From Treponema sp. (GTDB taxonomy: Bacteria; Spirochaetota; Spirochaetia; Treponematales; Breznakiellaceae), in NCBI GenBank assembly GCA_009788065.1, contig WQSF01000003.1:1-64000 (forward strand): a stretch of 64,000 nucleotides of DNA, written 5' to 3'. Numbering within the stretch: the stretch's first letter is position 1; each line of letters starts with the position of its first letter. Below the pieces are notes generated by a model. The model made no database searches, was not told where the DNA came from, and was given only the letters and a program-made list of their open reading frames with translations. Positions 18,088-26,970 of this stretch are shown here, in pieces. A program made the position numbers and the translations under genes.

Positions 18088-18936
18088 CATCGCAAGTTGG
18101 ACAGGAGCTTCGATAGAATAATTTAAAAACTCAAGTTTCCATGCGTGTAAGAAAAATCCTTCTTTGCATTTTTTTCCGCCGTATTTAACATCGCCCGCAA
18201 GCGGATGATTGTGAGCCGCGCATTGAGCGCGTATTTGATGAGTTCTTCCCGTGGCAATCCGCGCTTTAATTAGCGTGTAACCGTCTTCCTGCGCAACCGG
18301 CATGATTTTGGTAATAGCTGTTTTGCTGTTATCTGATTTTTCTTTAGAAACGAATGTTTTTTTTATTTCGTGGTCGCGGACAAGTTCGTCCTGCCAGTTT
18401 TCGTCTTTATTAATAATACCTTCTACAACAGCCAAATATGTTTTTTTAACTTTACGTTCCCGCAAAAGAGAGGTAAAAAGTTTTGCTCCTTGTAAACTTG
18501 CGGAAAAAATTACAACACCGCTTGACGGTTTGTCGAGCCTGTGGAGCGGACCTGGTTTAAACGACAGAGAAGGAGGCAGTTTGTCTATAAGGTAGGATTG
18601 GACCATATTATCAAGGCTGTTATCGCCGTGAACCGCGAGACCCGCAGGTTTATAAACAGCGATAAGCCCCGAGCCCTCCCATAATATATGCGGAACCGTC
18701 GTTGTTTTTGATACTGTTCTTTTATGATCTGTGTTATCTGTTTGCAGTTTAATATTAATTGTAATAATATCTCCGCATTCAAGGCGATCCTGAGCTTTAA
18801 CAGGTTTTCCGTTTACGAGTATATTCTTTTGCCGTAAAAGTTTATGTATTAAAGAAAGGGGATAATCTCTCAGGCTTTTTCGAAGGATTCTGTCGATCCT
18901 TCGTCCCGCGTCATTTTCGCCTGTTATTAGTTCCAT
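18019..18936 (-). CDS. RluA-family rRNA/tRNA pseudouridine synthase
   Basis: Residues about 1-65 form an S4 RNA-binding domain (GRRIDRILRKSLRDYPLSLIH, ILVNGKPV). The catalytic domain carries the RluA signature GPLHRLDKPSSGVVIFS with the catalytic aspartate at residue 135. ATGRTHQIRAQCAAHNHPLAGDVKYGG is a second family block. It isomerises specific uridines; whether it is RluC-, RluD- or RluA-like cannot be fixed. The last 23 codons overlap the convergent atpF gene. The start lacks a Shine-Dalgarno and lies eight bases after a TATAAA. Confidence 0.92.
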   Translation of the reverse strand: MELITGENDAGRRIDRILRKSLRDYPLSLIHKLLRQKNILVNGKPVKAQDRLECGDIITINIKLQTDNTDHKRTVSKTTTVPHILWEGSGLIAVYKPAGLAVHGDNSLDNMVQSYLIDKLPPSLSFKPGPLHRLDKPSSGVVIFSASLQGAKLFTSLLRERKVKKTYLAVVEGIINKDENWQDELVRDHEIKKTFVSKEKSDNSKTAITKIMPVAQEDGYTLIKARIATGRTHQIRAQCAAHNHPLAGDVKYGGKKCKEGFFLHAWKLEFLNYSIEAPVQLAMLNMNPNRFPDGIYKRLSVLMSS

Positions 18937-18944
18937 ATATAAGA

Positions 18945-18950
18945 TTTATA
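18945..18950 (-). promoter_or_regulatory. -10 box of the RluA gene, near-leaderless
   Basis: TATAAA on the minus strand is followed by eight bases and the ATG at 18936. No clear -35 was found. Confidence 0.4.
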
Positions 18951-18980
18951 TCACAAATTTATGAATATTTCTGTGTGAGA

Positions 18981-19009
18981 TTGACAAAACTTACGTATTT
19001 TTGTAGTGT
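18981..19009 (+). promoter_or_regulatory. promoter with exact TTGACA, leaderless layout
   Basis: TTGACA (18981-18986), a 17-base spacer and TAGTGT (19004-19009, weak) are followed by six bases and the ATG at 19016. No Shine-Dalgarno is seen. Confidence 0.55.
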
Positions 19010-19015
19010 ATTGAA

Positions 19016-19489
19016 ATGACAGCCTCAGCGGCCATTAAGTCTTTACTGGAAAACAGGATATTCCTTTCCAGCGTTTCCAGCCTTATTCTCGCTCAAATTT
19101 TAAAGATGGTTTTTTATCTGCTTACAACAAAAAAACGCAAGAAATGGGACGCAATCGAAACGATGATATGGCGTACAGGCGGAATGCCGTCAAGCCATTC
19201 GGCGGTAGTGTGCGCTCTTGCGGCGTCGGTCGGCATTTACGAAGGAATCGATTCAAATATTTTTATTTTCTGTCTTGTTTTTGCCCTGATAGTGCTGAGA
19301 GACGCTGTAGGAGTAAGGCGCGCCGCGGGTTTACAGGCGAGAGCGCTTAACAATCTCGGAAAGCAATCCGCCAAATTAACAGGGGTGGAATTTCATTCAG
19401 TAAAGGAAATACAGGGTCATACTACTTTAGAAGTTCTTGTCGGATCACTTTTAGGTATTTTAATTGCGTTCTGCTTCTATTTGTTTTAG
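19016..19489 (+). CDS. divergent PAP2 family membrane protein (DUF212)
   Basis: The 157-residue membrane protein has the block RTGGMPSSHSAVVCALAAS (residues 53-71), the motif of the divergent PAP2/acid-phosphatase-related family, and LGHTTLEVLVGSLLG-like sequence near the end (IQGHTTLEVLVGSLLGI). Canonical PAP2 enzymes dephosphorylate lipid phosphates, but this branch has no proven substrate. It is followed after 8 bp by a multispanning protein gene, so the two are probably cotranscribed. Confidence 0.85.
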   Translation: MTASAAIKSLLENRIFLSSVSSLILAQILKMVFYLLTTKKRKKWDAIETMIWRTGGMPSSHSAVVCALAASVGIYEGIDSNIFIFCLVFALIVLRDAVGVRRAAGLQARALNNLGKQSAKLTGVEFHSVKEIQGHTTLEVLVGSLLGILIAFCFYLF

Positions 19490-19497
19490 GTTTTCGC

Positions 19498-20964
19498 ATG
19501 TCCTTTTTTAAATCCGTTTTACTTGCAAGTCTTATCTCGCTTTTAGCGGCAATGGCTCTTCTTTTCCTTGGCTCCGCTATGGGTTATGAAGAATTTCGCG
19601 GCGGATACGCGGTGCTTACGACAGAATCTTCCATAAGCGACAGGGACATCCGCTCGCTTCTTGAATCAAGCGAATATTTCTTCGGCGGCTCTCCTGTTTC
19701 AGAATCATCGCAGTGGGTTTTATTGGACGAATTTGATTTAATAAAAAGAATACCGCTGGATCAATATTCGTCAAGGATATTTCCGTTCGATCCGCGCAAT
19801 GACGGTTACGCGGATAAGTTACGCGAAGTTTTTATAAAGGATAATAAACGTTTTATTTATATTCCTCTTGTCGCGGGTAACTGGAACTCAAGCCTGCTCG
19901 ATAAAAAATTTGACGAACTTCTTGGGGACATTCCTTATTCTGTAGAATATTACGGAATCGGAAGGCCGTTAGCGCTTTTCTTTATCGTTTATGCCGCATC
20001 TTGTGTATGCCTTCTCCTTTTATGTTATCTGAAAAGAAAGACCCACAGAAGTATTGTAAATATTATCCCCATGATACCGGTTCTTTCCTCGCTTGGTTTT
20101 TTTGGAGCTGCGGGGATAGGAACGGCGGCAATTCTTTACGCTCTTTTTATAATGCTTAAGGAACCGTTGAATGAACTTATTAATCCGCCGCCTCTAAGAG
20201 AGAATGCCCTAAAATTTAAAACCATATATAAAGAGGTAATTATACCATACAGATTTTACTGGCTTTTTCTTCCCGTATTCGCGGGAGCGCTTGCGATTTT
20301 AGTTATTTTTTCCAAACTGCATCTTTTATTCCTGATCGCTGTGTCGACAGCTTCGTTCGCCGTATTTTTCTTTTCTTTAAAAATTGTGACGTTTTCGGGG
20401 GTTGAGCATAGAAGGTTTAATCCGTTAATAATTGTAAGACAGCGTTTTCCCGAATTTATTTTTCCCGTTTATATTCTGCCGTTTGCGATAGGAGCTGTTT
20501 TTACGCTGTTCTTTATGCCGTATATGTCAGGCAATTACGATTATAATAAAAAATTCGATGTCTTTATAACCGAGCAGGATTATCTGGAACACATAACTTA
20601 TCAGTCGTCTTTTTCAACGCATCAGATGGGTACGTTTTCTGCGGCTTTTCCCGAATATTATATCGACAAGGACGGTCTTCCTTCGATAGACAGAACGAAA
20701 GTAACTCAATCTGTAAGGATAAGTGATTATCCGCCGTTCCCGTTAAGGCACTTGATGGAATTTTTTAACAATGTGAATAACGGAGTTAAAACAGATACTA
20801 CGGGAGGTTCCGCCGGTGTCTCTGAAAAATGGTCATTGCTGGTTTTACTCCTGTTCCTGTTTCCCGGTATAATCGTCGTAAAAAATGACGAAAATACCGG
20901 AAAAATCAATTTTAGCAGAATAAAACGGTTTTCGGGAACGCCGCATCAGACGGGTCTTAACTGA
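19498..20964 (+). CDS. multispanning membrane protein, function unknown
   Basis: The family is not recognised. The 488-residue protein has an N-terminal membrane anchor (residues 1-27), an extracytoplasmic domain of about 130 residues and six or seven further membrane spans. Another soluble loop of about 110 residues (DYLEHITYQSSFSTHQMGTFS and following) precedes a final span and a basic tail. This loop-span-loop layout would suit a sensor or an assembly factor, but no motif proves it. It is adjacent to the Rnf-like operon, whose promoter overlaps its stop codon. Confidence 0.75.
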   Translation: MSFFKSVLLASLISLLAAMALLFLGSAMGYEEFRGGYAVLTTESSISDRDIRSLLESSEYFFGGSPVSESSQWVLLDEFDLIKRIPLDQYSSRIFPFDPRNDGYADKLREVFIKDNKRFIYIPLVAGNWNSSLLDKKFDELLGDIPYSVEYYGIGRPLALFFIVYAASCVCLLLLCYLKRKTHRSIVNIIPMIPVLSSLGFFGAAGIGTAAILYALFIMLKEPLNELINPPPLRENALKFKTIYKEVIIPYRFYWLFLPVFAGALAILVIFSKLHLLFLIAVSTASFAVFFFSLKIVTFSGVEHRRFNPLIIVRQRFPEFIFPVYILPFAIGAVFTLFFMPYMSGNYDYNKKFDVFITEQDYLEHITYQSSFSTHQMGTFSAAFPEYYIDKDGLPSIDRTKVTQSVRISDYPPFPLRHLMEFFNNVNNGVKTDTTGGSAGVSEKWSLLVLLLFLFPGIIVVKNDENTGKINFSRIKRFSGTPHQTGLN

Positions 20965-20985
20965 AATAAGCCGTTGTTGTATAAT
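20957..20985 (+). promoter_or_regulatory. promoter of the rnf-like operon
   Basis: TTAACT (20957-20962), a 17-base spacer and a perfect TATAAT (20980-20985) overlap the upstream gene's stop. The predicted leader is about 34 bases and includes an AAAGGA Shine-Dalgarno at 21010-21015 before the ATG at 21026. Confidence 0.7.
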
Positions 20986-21025
20986 GCTAATAAAGAAATC
21001 AGGTTCCCGAAAGGACGCTTAAATT

Positions 21026-22342
21026 ATGAAGAAATATTCTTTTCCGAGGGGAGGGTTGCCGTATAATGACCCGACGGCGCCGGATAAATCCGCCGCTGTA
21101 AACGCTTTTTTACCGGCTGTATCCGTTATTCCGCTCGGAAATAAAGCAAGACAGATTTCTCCCATTGTCGCCATCGGCGATAATGTGCGCGAAGGCATGC
21201 TGGTAGGCAAGGCGTCCTCGGAAGACACCGCTAACGCGCATGCTACAGTTCCCGGCAAAGTTGTAAAAAAAGTAACATGGAAAGACAGAGATGATATAAG
21301 TTACGACGCTCTTGTTATAAAAATGGAAGGAGCGTTTGAGAAACTTGGCAAGAAAGAAGATGTCTTAATCTGGAGCGGGCTTAACAGTTATGATATTCAA
21401 AAAATAATTTTAGAGTGCGGAATTGTAGAAATGGACAATAAAGAAAGGCCGCTTTCTAAATTAATTTCCGCCGCCAGAAAAGTAGAAAAATTGACGCTCG
21501 TAGTACGATGTGTTTTTGACGATTCATGGCTGGTCGCCGATTACGCGCTATGCCGCGACAGGATAAATGCCGTAATCGAAGGCGCGGCGATTGTCGCCAA
21601 AGCCTGCCAGAAAGTTACGCAGGTTATTTTTGCCGTCTCTCACCGGGAAGAAGATTTGGGAGAAATGCTGATGGCGGGAGCCGCAGATATTTTTTCAAAC
21701 GCGCAGCCGGAAATAGTAACGTCTCTTGTTTACACAAGCTCGCGTTATCCTCAGCATAATTCAAGAGAATTGGAACTGGCAATTCGATCTTACGAAAAAA
21801 GAGAAGGAGCAAGTTTAGGTTCTCTTTTGATTCTTGGGCCCGCGGTTCTTGCCGCGGTTTTCGACGCTGTTGTTCATAAAAGACCGGTTTTGGATCGGTA
21901 TGTCGCGGTAGGCGGCTCCGCGGTAAAAAAACCGCAGATAATGAAAGTAAGAATCGGCACCAGAATCGGCGATGTGATAGAACAATGCGGAGGTTTTATC
22001 GAATCACCGTTCAGAATATTAATCGGCTCTCCTTTGTCGGGTAGAGAAGTAATGTATCTGGATGAACCTGTAGGAAAAACCTGTTACGCGATTGTAGCAA
22101 TGGCGAAATCACAGGCGGCTATTCCCGGTCAGCAGAACTGCATAAACTGCGGCGAGTGCAGGGCAGTGTGCCCGATAGGGCTTGATCCTCAAAACACATA
22201 TAAAAAAATAAGAACGCTTGGGATTGGATACGCGGAGAACACAGGCTGTCATGGATGCGGATGCTGTAAAATAGTCTGTCCGTCTGCTCTTCCTTTATCG
22301 GAAATAATTCTGGAAAAGAATCAGGAGGATATGAGTGCCTGA
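21026..22342 (+). CDS. rnfC: Rnf-complex subunit C, divergent
   Basis: The N-terminal RnfC domain (FPRGGLPYND, then the barrel-sandwich region HATVPGKVV) and the segment FDAVVHKRPVLDRYVAVGGSAVKKP are clear RnfC features. Two 4Fe-4S sites are intact: Cys372, 375, 378, 382 and Cys408, 411, 414, 418. In canonical RnfC the NADH/FMN-binding part reads GxGGAGFPT and later NGAECEP; here the aligned stretches are VEMDNKERPLSKL (about 134-146) and CVFDDSW (about 162-168). The protein may therefore not oxidise NADH. A Shine-Dalgarno AAAGGA lies ten bases upstream. It overlaps rnfD by 8 bp. Confidence 0.85.
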   Translation: MKKYSFPRGGLPYNDPTAPDKSAAVNAFLPAVSVIPLGNKARQISPIVAIGDNVREGMLVGKASSEDTANAHATVPGKVVKKVTWKDRDDISYDALVIKMEGAFEKLGKKEDVLIWSGLNSYDIQKIILECGIVEMDNKERPLSKLISAARKVEKLTLVVRCVFDDSWLVADYALCRDRINAVIEGAAIVAKACQKVTQVIFAVSHREEDLGEMLMAGAADIFSNAQPEIVTSLVYTSSRYPQHNSRELELAIRSYEKREGASLGSLLILGPAVLAAVFDAVVHKRPVLDRYVAVGGSAVKKPQIMKVRIGTRIGDVIEQCGGFIESPFRILIGSPLSGREVMYLDEPVGKTCYAIVAMAKSQAAIPGQQNCINCGECRAVCPIGLDPQNTYKKIRTLGIGYAENTGCHGCGCCKIVCPSALPLSEIILEKNQEDMSA

Positions 22343-23375
22343 GCAAAAAATGATCCATGTTTATAAACCTCAAATTAATATTTCATATCCAAGCTCAGGA
22401 AGAATGTGGCTTATTTGCATCTGCGCGTTCCTTTGCGTATTGCAGTCCGCTCTCTTTGACGGAGGAAAATCTTTTGTTATCGCCGTCACTGCGCTTCTTA
22501 CCGCGGTTTTATTGGAATTTCTAATAACATGGCGTAAACACGGAGGAGCAAAAATAAAAGACGGCAGCGCCGCCGCTACGGCGATGATCCTGTCAATAAT
22601 TCTGCCAAACCAGATTCATCCCGTTTATGTTTTTTTTGGAACCGCGTTTGCGATTATAGTTGTAAAATACACTTTCGGCGGACTCGGATCGAATTGGCTT
22701 AATCCTGCTCTGGGCGGCTGGCTTTTTATCAGGTTTTCATGGCCTGTAAGTTTTGCAAATGCCATTCCCGAGATTCCTTCGATTTCAGAAATGGTAATGG
22801 CGCCTGACGTAAGTCCGCTGGACAGTTCTATTACAGAATTTTTTAATAATTCTGTTTTTTCCATAGCGGGCGTTCAACTTCCTTCAGGTTATATTAATCT
22901 TCTGTTTAACAGCAGCGAGTCAACAATTACAGACAGAGGATTGTTCGCTCTTTTGATCGGTACGATTATTATTACCGCGATTGGAATTAACCGGGGATGG
23001 GTGCCTTTAATTTTTCTTACGGTTTACGGTTTTCTAATTCGGTTTGCAGGTGACGTTTCGGGTTTGTACTGGAACGGAGATTTACTGTACGGTATTTTTT
23101 CAGGCGGTACAATAGCTGCGGCTTTTATTCTTGCGGCGGAACCTGCAAGCGGCGCGAAGTTAAAACCCGGTATTTTATTTACCGTTATTCTTGGAGCGGT
23201 TCTTTCATGGTTTTTCCGTTACAAGTGCATGGAATATTTCGGCTGTTTCATAGCTCTTGCGTTAATTAACTGTATAACGCCTGTTATCCGCCTTATCGAA
23301 GAAAAAATATTTTTTCCACGGAAAAATGAAAGCAATGCCAAAAGAGCCTCGGTAGTTCAGGAGACTCTGTTATGA
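22335..23375 (+). CDS. rnfD: Rnf-complex subunit D, divergent
   Basis: The 346-residue membrane protein belongs to the RnfD/NqrB family, with about nine or ten spans and the motifs FGGLGSNWLNPALGGWLF and LLYGIFSGGTIAAAFILAAEPAS. RnfD and NqrB normally carry a covalent FMN on the Thr of an SGAT motif in the extracytoplasmic loop. Here the equivalent loop (SPLDSSITEFFNNSVFSIAG) has no SGAT. The start is a GTG at 22335, six bases after an AGGAGG Shine-Dalgarno, inside the end of rnfC. Confidence 0.85.
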   Translation: MPEQKMIHVYKPQINISYPSSGRMWLICICAFLCVLQSALFDGGKSFVIAVTALLTAVLLEFLITWRKHGGAKIKDGSAAATAMILSIILPNQIHPVYVFFGTAFAIIVVKYTFGGLGSNWLNPALGGWLFIRFSWPVSFANAIPEIPSISEMVMAPDVSPLDSSITEFFNNSVFSIAGVQLPSGYINLLFNSSESTITDRGLFALLIGTIIITAIGINRGWVPLIFLTVYGFLIRFAGDVSGLYWNGDLLYGIFSGGTIAAAFILAAEPASGAKLKPGILFTVILGAVLSWFFRYKCMEYFGCFIALALINCITPVIRLIEEKIFFPRKNESNAKRASVVQETLL

Positions 23376-23815
23376 AAGATAAATTAATAATGTTGGGATG
23401 GATAATAGGATTACTACTGTTAATCTCTGTCTTATGGGTTGTGACACAGCCTCTGCAGTCCATGTATTTATTAAGAACGGTGAACAGTGTCCTTTCCAAT
23501 AATAATGATTCGCGCAGGGTATCTGCGTATATACAGCCAAAAACGGGTAATACGAATCTTTTTGGATATTGGTATTCAATACGCGCCTCGCAGGATAAAA
23601 TGTTTGTGTTTGCCGCTTTTCAGGACGGTATACTCATTCCGCTTGGCGCGTTTGTTTCGCATGACTGTATCGTAAAAGAAATTATTCCGCTAAGCGCTCA
23701 TGCGGTTCAGGTTTTTGATTCATTCCCAAAGAGTATTCTGAATATTTACACGGCAAGAATCGAAGAAGCGGCGCATGATGTTACTGCGGCATTAACGGAG
23801 GCGGGAGGCAGATGA
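23372..23815 (+). CDS. RnfG-position protein lacking the FMN-attachment motif
   Basis: This 147-residue protein has one N-terminal membrane anchor (residues 5-26) and an extracytoplasmic domain, the RnfG layout. It lies between rnfD and rnfE, the place of rnfG. It is shorter than usual RnfG (about 200 residues), and the flavinylation motif D-x-S-G-A-T is absent. The nearest sequence is YTARIEEAAHDVTAAL at residues 125-140. It overlaps both neighbours by 4 bp. By context it is a reduced RnfG; on sequence alone it would be a hypothetical protein. Confidence 0.6.
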   Translation: MKDKLIMLGWIIGLLLLISVLWVVTQPLQSMYLLRTVNSVLSNNNDSRRVSAYIQPKTGNTNLFGYWYSIRASQDKMFVFAAFQDGILIPLGAFVSHDCIVKEIIPLSAHAVQVFDSFPKSILNIYTARIEEAAHDVTAALTEAGGR

Positions 23816-24465
23816 GTTTAAGCAGACAACATTCATTTTGGGGTTCTCTCTCTCCGCTTGGCGGACTAACGGGTGCCGGTATTTTGATAATGGCGTCCGC
23901 GCGCCTTTCTTGGGCGATTACTGTCGCCGTAGGCTTATTTTGGGTTTACGGGCTTACCGCGTTTACATTCACATTTTTTATAACAGGCGCAAGAAGAAAA
24001 ATATTCCCTGAAAACGGAAGGGTTTCTATCTATACATGTTTTTCGGCGTTTTACGGAAGCCTTTATATTTTCATGTTTTGGATTGTATGCCCGTTTGCGG
24101 CGCTGGAAGTTTTTATGATCCTTTTATTTGTTCCGATATTCTGCACAGGTTCAGGGATTGTTCAGCAAATGCAGTCGCACATACAAAACGCGCATACCGA
24201 TATATTTGAAAATGTATCCGATTCAATCTCTCAAGCCGCCTCCCTTGCCGGACTGCTTGTTGTTTTTTCCATTATCCGCGAACCGTTATCATTTTGCTCG
24301 CTGTCGTTTCCGGGAACTTATCAGGGGATGGTGACAATTGTGTATTTTAAAGCTGGCGCGTTTTTCCCGATAGGCATATTCGCGGCTTCTTCAGGAGCGC
24401 TTTTACTGCTTGGGTATTTTATCTGTTTGTATCAATATTGGAAAGTAAATAGAGGGGAGCATTGA
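23812..24465 (+). CDS. rnfE: Rnf-complex subunit E, divergent
   Basis: The 217-residue protein has six predicted membrane spans and the RnfE/NqrD pattern (NVSDSISQAASLAGLLVVFSIIREPL, AAFFPIG-like FFPIGIFAAS). In canonical RnfE the first span includes LGLCP, whose cysteine helps hold a membrane-buried [2Fe-2S] cluster. Here the segment reads SPLGGLTGAGILIMAS (residues 14-29) and has no cysteine. A later Cys in FVPIFCTGSG is retained. It starts within the end of the RnfG-like gene (ATGA overlap). Confidence 0.8.
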   Translation: MSLSRQHSFWGSLSPLGGLTGAGILIMASARLSWAITVAVGLFWVYGLTAFTFTFFITGARRKIFPENGRVSIYTCFSAFYGSLYIFMFWIVCPFAALEVFMILLFVPIFCTGSGIVQQMQSHIQNAHTDIFENVSDSISQAASLAGLLVVFSIIREPLSFCSLSFPGTYQGMVTIVYFKAGAFFPIGIFAASSGALLLLGYFICLYQYWKVNRGEH

Positions 24466-25052
24466 TGATTCAAATATCGTTCTATCTTCTTTTAATCTAC
24501 TCAAGTCTTACGATGAATCTGGTATTGCAATGCGGATTGGGACTTAAAGGTATCGCTGAATCAAAAAACAGTCTTAATATGCCGGCTTTCATTAAACTAG
24601 GTCTCGTTTTTTCTTCCATAATCTTAATATGGCTCTTTTTTACAAAAATAGTAATTTCGCTGTTTTCAGGTCTATATATTTATGTAATTTTATTTCCTGT
24701 CAGCGTAATTGTGTATGACTGTTTTGAATATTTAATATTTAAATATGTGATAAAACGCGACAGAGAAGAAGAAACATTTGTAACTTCTCCCGGCAGAACT
24801 ACAGCCGTCGCGGTGTTTATATGCATGAATATGGCAAGCGGATTTTTTGATGTTCTGGTTTTAGCGTTTGGTTTTTCATCCGGTGTTTTTATCATCAATT
24901 TAATAATCCGAGAAATTCGAAAACGCGCGGCTCTGGAAGCAGTTCCGGTTTTCCTTCGCGGGAAACCTCTGGTTCTTATCGCTATGGGAATGCTGTCTCT
25001 TATTTTTACCGCCGCCTCATTATTATTTTTTAGGATGATCGGCGCAGGGTGA
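24465..25052 (+). CDS. rnfA: Rnf-complex subunit A, divergent
   Basis: The 195-residue protein has six spans and aligns with RnfA/NqrE. The canonical segment NNFVLxxFLGLCP appears here as MNLVLQCGLGLKG, so the cage cysteine is replaced by Lys28 while a Cys appears five positions earlier (Cys23). The second cage cysteine is kept (VYDCFEY, Cys86). The ATG at 24465 overlaps the rnfE stop (TGATG) and follows a GGGGAG Shine-Dalgarno; an in-frame TTG lies at 24462. The last gene of the complex here overlaps the GH57-like gene. No rnfB lies in the window. Confidence 0.8.
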   Translation: MIQISFYLLLIYSSLTMNLVLQCGLGLKGIAESKNSLNMPAFIKLGLVFSSIILIWLFFTKIVISLFSGLYIYVILFPVSVIVYDCFEYLIFKYVIKRDREEETFVTSPGRTTAVAVFICMNMASGFFDVLVLAFGFSSGVFIINLIIREIRKRAALEAVPVFLRGKPLVLIAMGMLSLIFTAASLLFFRMIGAG

Positions 25053-26929
25053 AAACTGTAAATAGAATTAACCTTATTCTGGGTTCGCATGCTCATGTAC
25101 CCTCAGGAGCGCCTGAGAGCGAATTTGAATTTGTATACGAAACTAAAATACGTCCTTTTGTTTCCAATCTGTACCGTTATTCGAATATTCAGGCGGTTTT
25201 GCATTATTCAGGCGTTTTACTTTACTGGGTGGAAAGAACGCATCCCGAATCTTTTATGCTTATAGAAGATATGCTGTCCAGAAAACAAGCGGAAATTATT
25301 GGCGGAGGATTTTACGAACCTATTTTCCCGCTCATTTCCTTGCAGGACAGAATCGGGCAGATTGAACTTATGACAACGTATCTTAGAAAACATTTCGGAA
25401 AACGTCCTACCGGCTGCTGGGTGCCCGGTATGGCATGGGAGCAAAATCTTGCAGTCGCTCTTTGTACAAGCGACATGAATTACACTTTTCTTTCGCAGGA
25501 TCAATTTGAAAAGGCGGGACTGGAAGGATCGGATCTTTTTAAACCGTGTTTAAGCGAAGATCAGGGAAAGCTTGTCGCGATTTTTCCGGTTTCGCGTTTT
25601 GTGGAAAAGGAACTTTCGCGAAAAAGTTTTTCGCAGGTGTTTGTCGACATGGAAAATAAATTTAAAGAAATCTGTCCAAACTGCAAGTCGGACAAAATCA
25701 TAAGCGTATTTCCCGAATCTGTTTCTTCCTCGCCTGAAGAAGCTCCGGATACCGCATGGAACCGTTTTTTTGAAGAAATCTCGCTGTCGGATAATATCGT
25801 AAGCTCTACATTGCCTTTTAAAATATTAAAAACATATAAAATATTCAAAAAAGCGAGTTTTCCCAATTCCACGTCTCTCGAAAATGATTTTTCCCCGCGC
25901 AGATTTTTAATTGATAATGCCGATGTAAGCGGCATATATTCAAAAATGATATTTACAAACCTTTTAATAAACCAGTTAAAGGGTGATAAAGCGCGAAAAC
26001 TTAACGCAAGGGAAGAGATGTGGAAGGCGCAGGATTCGTGCTTTTTTTCTGCCGGGAACGAACAATACAGAAACGAACTTAGAAAGTCGGCGTATAGCTC
26101 TCTTTTAAGAGCTGAAAAACTGTCGCGCGAAAAGGGATTGTTCGTGCCGTCATTAATTCAATACGATTTCAATTTTGACGGTAAAAAAGAATTTATTTTT
26201 CAGGACGAAAAAATTAACTGCTACATTCAGCATACGGGAGCTGGTATTTTTGAACTGGACTATCTTCCGAAGGAATGGAATTATCTTGACTGCGGAACAT
26301 CAAGCGAACCAGATAAGACGAGGCTTGCAGGTACTGACAATTTAAATAAACGTATCGCGTTTGCTGATATGCTTTTTCCCGCAAATGAAAAATTTGACAA
26401 TTTGATTAACATTCTGCCGGATAACGGACGCTTTTGCTATCATGAACAATACGAAGAAGTAACACAGGATAAAAAAGGAAAATCCTGTTTTAAACTTCCT
26501 GTACGCGCGGATAATGTTCCTTTCGGGTATATTGAAATTAATAAATGCTATCTGCTTAAAAAAGACAATTTATCCGTTTCATATCAGCTTGTAAATAAAG
26601 ATAAAGAAACCGCGAGCTTCCTGTTTGTTCCCGAGATTGATTTTTCTTTCGCCGGAGTCGGTGATGAATTTGTCCGTTTTTATACGGTTGACTCAGGCGG
26701 AAAAGATATATCGATAGATCGTCTTTTGGATTCAAATAACCTTAAAATACTTGATGTTAAAAACGAAGTGCAGATACTTCTTTCTTCGGTTAATAATTTT
26801 ACAGGCTGTCTTTTTCCGGTATTTAAATACGATATGTATCAGGCGACGCGCATATTACCAGTCTTTTCTGTTACTCTCGATTCAGGCGTTTCATGGTCTA
26901 ACGAATTTACATTAAAATTCTCGCATTAG
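25049..26929 (+). CDS. GH57-like protein lacking catalytic residues
   Basis: The 626-residue protein has the overall layout of GH57 4-alpha-glucanotransferases: an N-terminal barrel (LGSHAHVP near residue 12, LHYSGVLLYW at 51-60, GGGFYEPIFPLI at 85-96, DRIGQIELM) and a C-terminal beta domain. In active enzymes the nucleophile Glu lies in a WLTERVW motif; here it reads WVPGMAW with Gly127. The acid/base Asp of DDGEKFG aligns with FPESVSS (about 221-227). It is probably catalytically dead, or a carbohydrate-binding protein. Start is GTG, overlapping the rnfA stop (GTGA), so it is translationally coupled to the membrane complex. Confidence 0.75.
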   Translation: MKTVNRINLILGSHAHVPSGAPESEFEFVYETKIRPFVSNLYRYSNIQAVLHYSGVLLYWVERTHPESFMLIEDMLSRKQAEIIGGGFYEPIFPLISLQDRIGQIELMTTYLRKHFGKRPTGCWVPGMAWEQNLAVALCTSDMNYTFLSQDQFEKAGLEGSDLFKPCLSEDQGKLVAIFPVSRFVEKELSRKSFSQVFVDMENKFKEICPNCKSDKIISVFPESVSSSPEEAPDTAWNRFFEEISLSDNIVSSTLPFKILKTYKIFKKASFPNSTSLENDFSPRRFLIDNADVSGIYSKMIFTNLLINQLKGDKARKLNAREEMWKAQDSCFFSAGNEQYRNELRKSAYSSLLRAEKLSREKGLFVPSLIQYDFNFDGKKEFIFQDEKINCYIQHTGAGIFELDYLPKEWNYLDCGTSSEPDKTRLAGTDNLNKRIAFADMLFPANEKFDNLINILPDNGRFCYHEQYEEVTQDKKGKSCFKLPVRADNVPFGYIEINKCYLLKKDNLSVSYQLVNKDKETASFLFVPEIDFSFAGVGDEFVRFYTVDSGGKDISIDRLLDSNNLKILDVKNEVQILLSSVNNFTGCLFPVFKYDMYQATRILPVFSVTLDSGVSWSNEFTLKFSH

Positions 26930-26933
26930 GTTA

Positions 26934-26962
26934 TTGAAGTGTCTTAAAATTTTAGTTATCAT
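26934..26962 (+). promoter_or_regulatory. promoter of metG, near-leaderless
   Basis: TTGAAG (26934-26939), a 17-base spacer and TATCAT (26957-26962) are followed by eight bases and the ATG at 26971. No Shine-Dalgarno is present. Confidence 0.55.
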
Positions 26963-26970
26963 TAACTACT

